From: Deltaproteobacteria bacterium
GTDB taxonomy: Bacteria; Desulfobacterota; Syntrophia; Syntrophales; UBA8958
Direction of reading: 5' to 3'
DNA: 41,541 nucleotides
NCBI GenBank assembly: GCA_029561465.1
Contig: JAKQIZ010000128.1
Coordinates: 1 to 41,541, forward strand
Made by a program: the position numbers and the translations under genes. Numbering within the stretch: the stretch's first letter is position 1; every line of letters starts with the position of its first letter. The notes under the pieces are model-generated. The model searched no databases, had not been told where the DNA came from, and worked only from the letters and a program-made list of their open reading frames with translations. Below are positions 8,239 to 15,839 of this stretch, piece by piece.

Positions 8239-9342
8239 TCAGCCCAAGACGATTACACCGCCCAGATCTCGGAAATATTGCCATATCTCCTCATCGCTCA
8301 TCCTTTTTCCGGCAATCTCGACGTGGAGGAGCCGGAGACGGCCCGTTCCGGTCGCCACGTACACCTCCCGCCGTTCATCGACAAGGACCAGTCCCGGCGG
8401 GGGATCGCCTGGACTCCCATTCTTATCCCGGCCTTCTGTGCCGGCGGGGGTCGCCCCTGAAAGGACGCCCTCTCCGTTGCCCCCCGCTCCGGATGGTGGG
8501 CCTGCCGCCTGTCCCGGGAAAGCCAGCGGCGTCCCCGCCGCCGCCGGAGCCGTTTCCAGCGCCGCTCCCCCATCTGCCGGCGGCGTCGCAACCGGTTCGG
8601 GGAGACCCCACCAGATCAGCATCTTCGTCCCGTCGGGCAGGAAGGTGAAGGCCCCGGGATAGGGGTCGGCGACGGCCCGGATGAGGTCGTAGATCCGCCG
8701 GGCCGGCCGGTTCCAGTCGATACGCCCGTCCGCCGGCTTCCGCCTGCCGAAACAGGTGGCCCGGGCGTGGTCCTGGGGGATCCGGGGGGTCCGTCCCGAC
8801 CGGATCAGGGGCAGCGTCTCGTCGAGGAGGAGCGCGGCCTCCCGGCACAGCTTCCCGTACAGGGTAAAGGCCGTATCGTCAAAATCTATCGCCACGGCCC
8901 GCTGGCTGACGATGTCCCCGGCGTCGGCCCGGGCGGTCATCCAGTGCAGGGTGACGCCGGTCCGTTCCTCCCCGTTCGCCAGTACCCAGTTCACGGGGAC
9001 CCGCCCCCGGTAGGCGGGCAGGAGGGAACCGTGGAGGTTGAAGGCCCCGGCGGGGGCCAGCGCCAGGATCTCGCTGCGTAACATTTTACGGTAATAGAAG
9101 GAGAAGATGACCTCCGGGGCCAGGGCGGCGATCCGCGCCGTCCATTCCGGGGCGTTGACGTCTTCGGGACGGCAGACCGGGAGCCCCCTTCCCTCCGCCC
9201 ACGCCGCCACCGAGGCATACCATTGTTTTTCTTCCGGATCGTCCCGGTGAGTGACCACCCCAAGGATGTCGAAGCCGTGGCGCGCCAGGGCCTCCAGGCC
9301 CGTTACGCCCATGTTGGAATAGGCAAAGACGACGGCCTTCAC
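8239..9342 (-). CDS. arnA: UDP-Ara4N formyltransferase, separate ArnA N-terminal domain with a long insertion
   Basis: The 367-residue protein carries FNLHGSLLPAYRG with Asn102 and His104, and ARADAGD with Asp140. These are the same positions as the catalytic Asn, His and Asp of Escherichia coli ArnA. It should add a formyl group from N10-formyl-THF to UDP-Ara4N. The C-terminal OB-like domain (DPYPGAFTFLPDGTKMLIWW onward) is interrupted at about residues 249-316 (nt 8395-8598) by a Gly/Ala/Pro-rich linker. The domain then resumes with REVYVATGTGRLRLLHVEIAG. It overlaps arnC by 4 bases (9339-9342). The decarboxylase half is encoded separately downstream. Confidence 0.88.
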   Translation of the reverse strand: MKAVVFAYSNMGVTGLEALARHGFDILGVVTHRDDPEEKQWYASVAAWAEGRGLPVCRPEDVNAPEWTARIAALAPEVIFSFYYRKMLRSEILALAPAGAFNLHGSLLPAYRGRVPVNWVLANGEERTGVTLHWMTARADAGDIVSQRAVAIDFDDTAFTLYGKLCREAALLLDETLPLIRSGRTPRIPQDHARATCFGRRKPADGRIDWNRPARRIYDLIRAVADPYPGAFTFLPDGTKMLIWWGLPEPVATPPADGGAALETAPAAAGTPLAFPGQAAGPPSGAGGNGEGVLSGATPAGTEGRDKNGSPGDPPPGLVLVDERREVYVATGTGRLRLLHVEIAGKRMSDEEIWQYFRDLGGVIVLG

Positions 9343-10313
9343 GACCCGCTCCGGTCCCGGACGCCGTGGATATGTTCGATGACGTATTCCGGACGCCTTC
9401 TCACCTCCCGGTAGATCCGGCCGATATACTCGCCGATGACGCCGAGGGCGAAAAATTGCAATCCCACGAAGATGAAGAGGACGGCGAAAAGGGTGAAGAC
9501 GCCCTGAGCCGCCCAGAGGGCCCCATAGACCAGCCGCGCCACGGCGAGAAAGACGCCGAAGCAGACCCCCAGGACGGACATGAGGATGCCGCCGTACATG
9601 AGCATCTTCATGGGAAAGTCGGAGAAGGAGGCCACCAGGTCAAACTGGAGGTTGATAAGCTTGCGCAGGGGGTAGTTGGACTTGCCGCCGTGGCGTTCCT
9701 CATGGGCCACCTCGATCTCCGTCAACCGCTTGGCGAATACCGTCGCCAGGGCCGGGATGAAGGTGGCATGCTCGTGACATTCCCGCATCCGTTCCACCAC
9801 GGGGCGGCGGTACGCCCGGAGCATGCATCCCCAGTCCGTCATGTGGACGCCGGTGATGCGCCGCGCCACGATGTTGATGAGCCGCGAGGCCCCGAGGCGG
9901 AAGGCCGAATCCCGGCGCCGGCGCCGGATCGTCCCGACGACGTCGTAGCCGCCGTTTTCCATCTCCGCCACCAGGCGGGGGATCTCCTCCGGCGGATTCT
10001 GGAGATCTGCGTCAAGGGTAACGACGATGTCCCCCCGGACGATGGAGAAACCCGCCATAATGGCGGCGTGCTGGCCGTAGTTCCGGGTGAGTTCCACCAC
10101 CCGCAGCTCCGGATTCTCCCGGACAAGATCCTTGAGGATCGCCAGGGATCCATCCCGGCTGCCGTCGTCGATCATGACGATCTCATAGGGTCTCCCCAGG
10201 GATCTCAGCACCGGTTGGAGGCGCCCGATGAGGGCCGCCAGGTTGTCCTCTTCGTTGAAGACGGGAATGACCACCGATATGACGGATTCAGTTTCGGTCA
10301 CCGAATTTTCCAC
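9339..10313 (-). CDS. arnC: Undecaprenyl-phosphate Ara4FN transferase (GT2), ArnC-like
   Basis: This 324-residue GT2 glycosyltransferase starts with SVVIPVFNEEDNL, has MIDDGSRDGS and the metal-binding VTLDADLQNPPEEIP, and the acceptor region RLINIVARRITGVHMTDWGCM. Two hydrophobic C-terminal segments (about residues 233-257 and 270-295) anchor it in the inner membrane. It moves Ara4FN from UDP to undecaprenyl phosphate. The two C-terminal membrane helices and the neighbouring arn genes favour ArnC over the closely related DPM-like or GtrB enzymes. The gene overlaps the formyltransferase by 4 bases. Upstream lies a 384-base gap with a repeat that separates it from arnB. Confidence 0.87.
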   Translation of the reverse strand: MENSVTETESVISVVIPVFNEEDNLAALIGRLQPVLRSLGRPYEIVMIDDGSRDGSLAILKDLVRENPELRVVELTRNYGQHAAIMAGFSIVRGDIVVTLDADLQNPPEEIPRLVAEMENGGYDVVGTIRRRRRDSAFRLGASRLINIVARRITGVHMTDWGCMLRAYRRPVVERMRECHEHATFIPALATVFAKRLTEIEVAHEERHGGKSNYPLRKLINLQFDLVASFSDFPMKMLMYGGILMSVLGVCFGVFLAVARLVYGALWAAQGVFTLFAVLFIFVGLQFFALGVIGEYIGRIYREVRRRPEYVIEHIHGVRDRSGS

Positions 10314-10520
10314 CCACCATGGTTATGGAGTTCCCCATCCATTGTTTTCTCCTGACGATGCGCTTCTATTTTGCGACGCCGCCCCGCTATTAGCGGTTCA
10401 TCTTCCGGGCCGCCCGCTGCGCCGCCGGGTGCTGCCCCGCTGAACCGTCACCGCGCAACGCCAGCCATAGAGACACATTTTCCCCGATTAGGCAAGCCCT
10501 TTATCCCCGGCCGCAGGTAA

Positions 10521-10694
10521 ACTTGACGGCATCGTAAAAAGTCCGGATGCTTCGTTGCGCTTCATCCCTCGTCACTGCGACGTACGTCCAAGTACGCCTC
10601 ATTCCTCAGGATTCGCGCGCCTCGCCTGCGGATCTTTTTACGATGCCGTCCCAAATGGGACATTTTTTGACCTTTTACGATGTCGTCAAACTTG
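10521..10694 (+). repeat. MITE-like inverted-repeat element between arnB and arnC
   Basis: The left arm has GACGGCATCGTAAAAAG (10525-10541). Its near-perfect complement CTTTTTACGATGCCGTC is at 10634-10650, and a second, weaker complement with TTTTACGATGTCGTC ends near 10690. The inside holds shorter palindromes (ACGTACGT near 10580). There is no coding capacity. Such non-coding palindromic elements, with fixed ends and an intergenic position, are typical of dispersed repeats in deltaproteobacteria. It fills most of the 384-base gap 10314-10697, in which no gene was seen. In RNA it would fold into a long hairpin between arnB and arnC. Confidence 0.7.
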
Positions 10695-10697
10695 TTC

Positions 10698-11840
10698 TTA
10701 GAGGATCTCCCGCACCGCGTCACAGACATAGTCCGCGTCGTCGTCGCTCATCCCCGGATACAGGGGCAGGGAGACGATCCGGTCGGCTGCCCGCTCCGTC
10801 TCCGGCAGCGCCGCCGCGCAATCCCCGAAACGCTCCCGGACGTACCGGAGGCGGTGGGTCGCGGGAAAATGGAGGCCGTAGCCAATGTTGTACTCCGACA
10901 AGCGGGCCATGAGGCGCTCCCGGCTCATGGCCGCCACCTTCACCACGAAGAGGTGCCAGGCATGGACATGGGGAAAGACGGGACTTCCCGGCAGCTCCAG
11001 GCCGTCGATGCCCGCGAGCCCCGCCAGATACCGCCCGGCCAGCTCCGCCCGGCGCCGGTTCAGCTCCGGCCATTTCGCCATCTGCGCCACGCCGATGGCC
11101 GCCAGGACGTCGGGAAGATTGCACTTGAAGCCCGGCGCCTGAATGTCGTAATCCGGGTTACCTCCCTTGCCGTAGCGCTTCCAGGCGTCCCGCTCGATCC
11201 CGTGGAATCTCAGGAGCCGCAGGCGCCGCTCCAGATCTTCGTCGGCGAGGGTGATCATCCCCCCTTCGCCGGTGGTGATGTTCTTGATGGGGTGAAAGGA
11301 AAAGACGGCGGGCCAGCCGCTACCGCCGGCATGGACGTCCCGGCAGTAAGTGCCGACGGCGTGGGCCGCATCCTCGATGACCACGAGCCCGTGACGCTTC
11401 GCGATTGTCGTGATCGTCGGCATGTCCGCCGGGGCGCCGGCGAAATGGACGGGGATCACGGCCCTGGTCCGGGGGGTGATCAGGGCCTCCAGGAGGTCCG
11501 GATTCATGTTCAGGGTGGGATAATCGATGTCGATGAACACCGGACGGGCGCCGCGGAGGGCGATCATGTTCACCGTCGAGGCGAAGGTCAGCGACGGGGT
11601 GATAACCTCGTCCCCCGGTCCGATCTCCAGGGCGGCGAGGAGGAGTTGCATCGCCGCCGTCCCGGAGGTAAAGGAAACGGCCCGCGCCGCCCCCGTCAGT
11701 TCCTGGAAGGACTGTTCAAATTCCCGGCACACCGGCCCGGTGGTGATCCATCCCGAACGGAGGCACCGGGTCACCGCCGCGATCTCCTCCCCGCCCAGGG
11801 CGGGTTTGCTCAAGGGTAAAAAATCCGGACGTATCTTCAT
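10698..11840 (-). CDS. arnB: UDP-4-amino-4-deoxy-L-arabinose aminotransferase (DegT/ArnB family)
   Basis: The 380-residue PLP enzyme of the DegT/DnrJ/EryC1 family opens with FLPLSKPALGGEEI and GWITTGPVCREFE. It has FTSGTAAMQLLL, EDAAHAVGT (Asp157 contacts the PLP ring nitrogen in the family), and the PLP lysine in SFHPIKNITTGEGG (Lys186). It transfers an amino group from glutamate to UDP-4-keto-arabinose, giving UDP-Ara4N. It is the first gene of the minus-strand arn set. The start is ATG at 11840; just beyond it lies a gap shared with the divergent patatin gene. The repeat downstream may partly uncouple it from arnC. Confidence 0.88.
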   Translation of the reverse strand: MKIRPDFLPLSKPALGGEEIAAVTRCLRSGWITTGPVCREFEQSFQELTGAARAVSFTSGTAAMQLLLAALEIGPGDEVITPSLTFASTVNMIALRGARPVFIDIDYPTLNMNPDLLEALITPRTRAVIPVHFAGAPADMPTITTIAKRHGLVVIEDAAHAVGTYCRDVHAGGSGWPAVFSFHPIKNITTGEGGMITLADEDLERRLRLLRFHGIERDAWKRYGKGGNPDYDIQAPGFKCNLPDVLAAIGVAQMAKWPELNRRRAELAGRYLAGLAGIDGLELPGSPVFPHVHAWHLFVVKVAAMSRERLMARLSEYNIGYGLHFPATHRLRYVRERFGDCAAALPETERAADRIVSLPLYPGMSDDDADYVCDAVREIL

Positions 11841-12001
11841 GCTTACGGCTGCCTTCCCGAAGGGATGATTTTTTCGAGGTTCTAAACCGGATCGGCGGCG
11901 GCGTCAACGATTATCTTCATCCCGCTGCCGCCATCATCCCGTTGAACGACGCCCTGCCGGCTTCGGGGCGCCGGCGATCATTTATAAGCTCCATTTTCTC
12001 A

Positions 12002-12030
12002 TTGACTTTCACCGGACGTCTCCCTATACT
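12002..12030 (+). promoter_or_regulatory. Near-consensus sigma-70 promoter for the patatin-like gene
   Basis: TTGACT (12002-12007) and TATACT (12025-12030) are separated by exactly 17 bases, each one base from the consensus. The expected start near 12037 leaves a leader of about 98 bases before the ATG at 12135. The rest of the 11841-12134 gap shows no gene; the arnB promoter must lie there too but is not obvious. Confidence 0.7.
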
Positions 12031-12134
12031 CCCTGCACGGTTAAGGTAATTAGCGCCATTTATCAACAATTTGACCCCAGCCAACCCATACGCCCGTTTT
12101 ATAACAAGCTTCCAGAGGACAATGGGATTTAGCG

Positions 12135-13010
12135 ATGTTTACCTCGGACCATTCAGTTCCCAGACAACCCAAAATATCCCTGGTATTGTCCAGTGGCGGA
12201 CTTAAACCGGTGGCCGCCGTTTCCCTTTTTGAATTTCTAGACGAGCAATCCATTCCCGTCAATCTAATGGTGGGGTGCAGCGCCGGGAGCATTATCAGCG
12301 CCCTCCGCGGGATAGGGTACGGCACCCGGGAGATGATCGATTTCTTCCGGGGAGTGGAACGGTTCAAACCTTTTGATCATATCGATTATCGCGCCTTGCT
12401 CGGCTTGGCCAAGCTGCCGTTTGGCAAGTTCAACATGCATTCCGGGATCCTCCACCCTCAAAAATATCGCATGATTTTGAAGGAGACCTTTGGAGACACC
12501 CGGATCGAGGACCTTCGCCCGAAAGTCTTGATGCAGACCACGGACGTGAGCACCGGGGAAGGGGTAATTCTTGACCGCGGACTGGTTTGCGACGCCCTTT
12601 ATGCCTCCAGCGCCATATTCCCCCTTTTGCCCCCCATTGAATTCGCCGGGCGCTGGCTGAGCGACGGTTATTACACCTCGCCCCTGCCCGTTTCCGAGGC
12701 CGTCAAACAGGGCATGGATGTCATCATCGCCGTGACGTTTTTCGATCCCATCGACATGGACGCCCACAGTTACACGGCTTGTCTTTCCAATTACTACAGC
12801 ATCCAGGGCGACGCCACGACCCGTTATCAAATGGCCCTGTCCATCGACATGCACACCCATGAAATCGTCATTATCCAAGTGCCCTTCAAAAACCCCGTCA
12901 ATATATGGGATATCGATTATATCCCGGAAATTATCGAGCTCGGCCGCATCGCCATCGAGGCGCGCAAAAACGACATCCTCGCCGCCATAAAGCATTATTC
13001 GAGACCTTGA
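12135..13010 (+). CDS. Patatin-like phospholipase family protein
   Basis: The 291-residue protein has the patatin fold markers. There is an oxyanion-hole stretch LVLSSGGLKPVAAVSL, which is less glycine-rich than the usual GGGxRG. The nucleophile elbow is VGCSAGS (GxSxG, Ser near residue 50), and LSDGYYTSPLPVSEA carries the catalytic aspartate in a DG motif. It probably hydrolyses acyl esters of membrane lipids. No signal peptide is seen, so it is likely cytoplasmic. A strong promoter lies at 12002-12030; the ribosome site (GAGGA, about 15 bases upstream) is weak. The last two codons and the stop lie inside a dispersed repeat (13001-13133), so the C-terminus may have been replaced by its insertion. 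Confidence 0.85.
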   Translation: MFTSDHSVPRQPKISLVLSSGGLKPVAAVSLFEFLDEQSIPVNLMVGCSAGSIISALRGIGYGTREMIDFFRGVERFKPFDHIDYRALLGLAKLPFGKFNMHSGILHPQKYRMILKETFGDTRIEDLRPKVLMQTTDVSTGEGVILDRGLVCDALYASSAIFPLLPPIEFAGRWLSDGYYTSPLPVSEAVKQGMDVIIAVTFFDPIDMDAHSYTACLSNYYSIQGDATTRYQMALSIDMHTHEIVIIQVPFKNPVNIWDIDYIPEIIELGRIAIEARKNDILAAIKHYSRP

Positions 13011-13133
13011 AAAACTCCGCTCCAGCATCCATATCGTCATTCCCGCGAAAGCGGGAATCCAGTATTATGAAGAAGTTTCTGGATTCCGGGTCAAGCCCGT
13101 AATGACAGATAAGGGCGTTTTTCAAAGGTTTCT
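13001..13133 (+). repeat. Dispersed inverted-repeat element overlapping the end of the patatin gene
   Basis: The element begins GAGACCTTGAAAAAC at 13001 and ends with GTTTTTCAAAGGTTTC near 13117-13132, forming imperfect terminal inverted repeats. Inside, CGTCATTCCCGCGAAAGC (13036 on) pairs imperfectly with the complement near 13085-13107 (GGATTCCGGGTCAAGC, then CCGTAATGAC), giving a long hairpin. The patatin stop codon (13008-13010) is within it. A matching end lies at 41401-41415. It has no coding capacity, and RNA folding could act as a terminator. Confidence 0.75.
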
Positions 13134-13269
13134 ATTCATGATTCCATAGGTCCTTCCGATCTTTTAGTTTCGATCATGGCAACATCATGTATTCTTCAAA
13201 TATAAATAATTCCGATTTATTCGGAGACTTTCTCCTTGTGAAGCGGAGGATAAAAGCATGACATGACGG

Positions 13270-13320
13270 CAGCCGACGCAAAGCGGCATGAAAATGCCGC
13301 GCAGACCTTCAGGTCCGCTG
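13270..13320 (+). promoter_or_regulatory. Structured leader upstream of the GGDEF-hemerythrin gene
   Basis: A 7-bp stem GCGGCAT (13283-13289) with ATGCCGC (13294-13300) is capped by a GAAA tetraloop. A second small hairpin has GACC and GGTC around TTCA (13304-13315). CAGC (13270-13273) and GCTG (13317-13320) could close both into a three-way junction that contains GACGCAAAG. The fold ends 30 bases before the start at 13351. It may be a regulatory leader, but it does not match the c-di-GMP riboswitch layout well. Confidence 0.3.
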
Positions 13321-13350
13321 TGGATATTTACATACTTGAGAGGTGTAAAA

Positions 13351-15480
13351 ATGAATCGCCTGATGTTACAGACCAAACTTATCGGTTTCCTTTTGCTTAC
13401 CAGCGCGGTTATCATTGTTTTCTCTCTATACCTGCTCATCGACGCCTGGCGGGCAAACGACAGGGCGGAGGCCATCATCGAGCTCAACCGGCAAGCCGAT
13501 TTCCTCTTTATGTCCTTAAAGGATCTGACTTTTGAACGGGGACGAACGAATGTCGTCCTGTCGTCGGGGAAACCGGTTTCATCTTCGGACCGGGAGTTCA
13601 TCGAAACGCGACGCAAGTCGGTGGATGAAAAAATCACCCGGGGGCTGGCCTGGCTGGAGAAAGAAGATCCGCCGTTGGCCGACAGGCTGCGCGGGGATTA
13701 TAAAAATATGCTGCGCCTGAGACAGGAAGTTGATTCGGTTGTGTCCGGCAACGCCACGGCGGAGCGCCTCCGCCTTGCGGAGGTCTGGTATGAACAAACT
13801 ACCGGGATCATTCATTATATAATCAAAGTTCTGGAAATTATCGGCAAGAGGCAGGAGGCTCCCCGTCGTTTTGGCATTTATCAACGCTTGCTCATCGACA
13901 CCCTGGTATTCCGGGACAGGATCGGCCAGAGCGGCAGCATCATGACCGCCGCTCTTGCAAAAAATCTTCCCTTGTCCGCAATGCAATATCGTCGTTTTAC
14001 GGAGAATCTGGCCCAGGCCGATTATGTTTGGTCCGAAATAGAGGCGGAATCCGTCATTCTCCGCGACGAAAAGCTCGATCAACAGAAAGCCGTCGTGTAC
14101 AAAGAATATTACGGTAAATATCGGCCGGTATTGGAGGAAAACATTCCGACGGCTCTTGCCGGGAAGTCATCGCCGGAGAAGATCAGGCAACTGAAAGAGC
14201 TGTCGGTTACGGTGTTTGATTCGGTATTCGTTCTGCTTCATCAATACAAGGACGCCGTTGCCACGGAAATGGATGAACAGAAAAACAAAGCGTTTATTTC
14301 CCTTGTCCTTGCCATGATTCAATTCATCATCGCCTTGACAATCGTTGCCGCGACCATTTTCTATTTCCGCAGCAGATTATTCCAGCCTCTGGATCATCTG
14401 ATCCGGGCGCTGGGAAGCATTCAACGGGGGGAAAACGTATCCGACTTGAGCGCGGAAATGACCCGTGCCGATGAAATCGGACAACTGGCCGCGGGTGTCA
14501 AAATGCTGGAGAAAAGCATGGCCGAGGAGAGGATACTGAGGAAACTGACGGAGCACCGGGCCGTCAGAGATGAATTGACGGGCCTCCACAACCGGCATTT
14601 CCTGGAGATGAATCTTGAAAGCGTCATGAACCGTTCCGACCGTTACGACGAATACGTCTCGATGGTGATGTTCGACCTGGATTTTTTTAAACGGGTGAAC
14701 GACTCCTGGGGGCATCCGGCCGGGGATGCGGTGCTCAGGCAAACCGCCCGTCTTGCGGAGCAACTGGTTCGCGGCTCGGACTGGTTGATACGTTTCGGCG
14801 GCGAGGAGTTTCTTGTACTGATGCCCCAAACCACGATTGAGGGGGCAGTCGTGGCTGCCGAAAAGCTGCGCAATTCTTTCGGACGCCACAATCATCCGGG
14901 GATCGGCATTGTTACGGCAAGCTTCGGCGCTTCGCAGAGGAAGAAAAATGAATCGTTCAGTGCTTGGTATGCGAGAACTGACGCGGCCCTGTATGAAGCG
15001 AAACAGACCGGGCGAAATCGCGTGGTCAGTGCGACGGAAGTCGACTTGCCCGTCCGGGCGGCGCAAGTAACATGGCTCGCCCAATGGGAAACCGGACATT
15101 CATTGATCGATGGGCAGCACAAGAAACTGGTGGAACTGTCGAACAGCCTGATCGCGGCGTCAATTTCGCCTGAGCTGGAACCGGAAAAGGTGCTGACGTG
15201 TTTGAACGAGCTGCTGGATTGCCTGGTAAGGCATTTTGAGAGCGAAGAAAAAATTCTGAAGGAGGCAGGCTACCCGGAGGCTGCGGATCACGCGGCGCGG
15301 CACTTTGAATTGCTGCGAGAAATCGACCAACTGAAGGCGTCTTATCTTGAAAAAGAGATCAAGGATTCGGCCTTCTTTTTATTTGTTGTGAACGATGTAG
15401 TGATGGAACATATGCTTAAGGAAGATAAACTCTTTTACCCCTATATCCCCCCTTCCGGAAACCACGGTGTAACTTGTTGA
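13351..15480 (+). CDS. Membrane diguanylate cyclase with C-terminal hemerythrin domain
   Basis: From the ATG at 13351 (AGAGGTG site upstream) the protein has 709 residues. A first membrane segment lies at about 9-30, followed by a periplasmic helical sensor of about 280 residues and a second membrane segment at about 313-337. A HAMP-like linker leads to a GGDEF domain that starts near DELTGLHNR (407). The active site reads FGGEEF (483-487) and is preceded by RGSD (474-477), a canonical product-inhibition I-site. The C-terminal hemerythrin domain (575-700) keeps the diiron ligands: QHKKL, HFESE, HAARH and HMLKED. It should make cyclic di-GMP in response to periplasmic signals and to oxygen, NO or iron state at the diiron site. 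The periplasmic part resembles nitrate-sensing helical domains, but only weakly. Confidence 0.9.
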   Translation: MNRLMLQTKLIGFLLLTSAVIIVFSLYLLIDAWRANDRAEAIIELNRQADFLFMSLKDLTFERGRTNVVLSSGKPVSSSDREFIETRRKSVDEKITRGLAWLEKEDPPLADRLRGDYKNMLRLRQEVDSVVSGNATAERLRLAEVWYEQTTGIIHYIIKVLEIIGKRQEAPRRFGIYQRLLIDTLVFRDRIGQSGSIMTAALAKNLPLSAMQYRRFTENLAQADYVWSEIEAESVILRDEKLDQQKAVVYKEYYGKYRPVLEENIPTALAGKSSPEKIRQLKELSVTVFDSVFVLLHQYKDAVATEMDEQKNKAFISLVLAMIQFIIALTIVAATIFYFRSRLFQPLDHLIRALGSIQRGENVSDLSAEMTRADEIGQLAAGVKMLEKSMAEERILRKLTEHRAVRDELTGLHNRHFLEMNLESVMNRSDRYDEYVSMVMFDLDFFKRVNDSWGHPAGDAVLRQTARLAEQLVRGSDWLIRFGGEEFLVLMPQTTIEGAVVAAEKLRNSFGRHNHPGIGIVTASFGASQRKKNESFSAWYARTDAALYEAKQTGRNRVVSATEVDLPVRAAQVTWLAQWETGHSLIDGQHKKLVELSNSLIAASISPELEPEKVLTCLNELLDCLVRHFESEEKILKEAGYPEAADHAARHFELLREIDQLKASYLEKEIKDSAFFLFVVNDVVMEHMLKEDKLFYPYIPPSGNHGVTC

Positions 15481-15486
15481 TATAAT
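15478..15486 (+). promoter_or_regulatory. Extended -10 promoter ahead of the DHS-like operon
   Basis: TGATATAAT at 15478-15486 is a perfect extended -10 (TGnTATAAT) directly at the end of the GGDEF gene. No good -35 is present, as is usual for this class. It could start a transcript of about 350 bases before the gene at 15840. Confidence 0.4.
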
Positions 15487-15556
15487 GCGGCAAGACAGGG
15501 AAGGGTCATTCGCGACTTTTTTCGCCGTCGTCAAGCATAGGGACGGAGAACTTCGC

Positions 15557-15721
15557 ATGTCAAAGGATATTGGGGTCTTTTTTATTGACACCGGGGCTTA
15601 TTTATGGGATGTAGCAGCCCTACTTGTTAGTCTGATAATTCACCCGGACACCGACGTCGCAGACCACTTCCCGATTCTTGGCGCTTTATGTGCCGAGCTC
15701 GGAGAAGCATACTTCCGGTAG
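15557..15721 (+). CDS. Possible small protein, 54 residues
   Basis: An ATG at 15557 with GGAG eight bases upstream opens a 54-residue frame with a central hydrophobic stretch (AYLWDVAALLVSLII). It is in the 359-base gap between the GGDEF gene and the DHS-like gene. No family was recognised and the sequence may simply be untranslated leader. The rest of the gap (15481-15556, 15722-15839) shows no further feature. Confidence 0.2.
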   Translation: MSKDIGVFFIDTGAYLWDVAALLVSLIIHPDTDVADHFPILGALCAELGEAYFR

Positions 15722-15839
15722 GCAACCTCGGCGCCAACCGTTCATCCACCCGCTGAGAAGGCGGAACAAATGAAGATTGTTCCGGATTCATACCGCCTTC
15801 GACACACCCGCCAAGGGAATAAACCATAGCGAAGGTGAC

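Noticed and set aside
13270-13320. c-di-GMP (GEMM-I) riboswitch
   Set aside because: GACGCAAAG and a GAAA tetraloop are present, but in the wrong order, and the upstream CAAAGGCAAACC-type half is missing.
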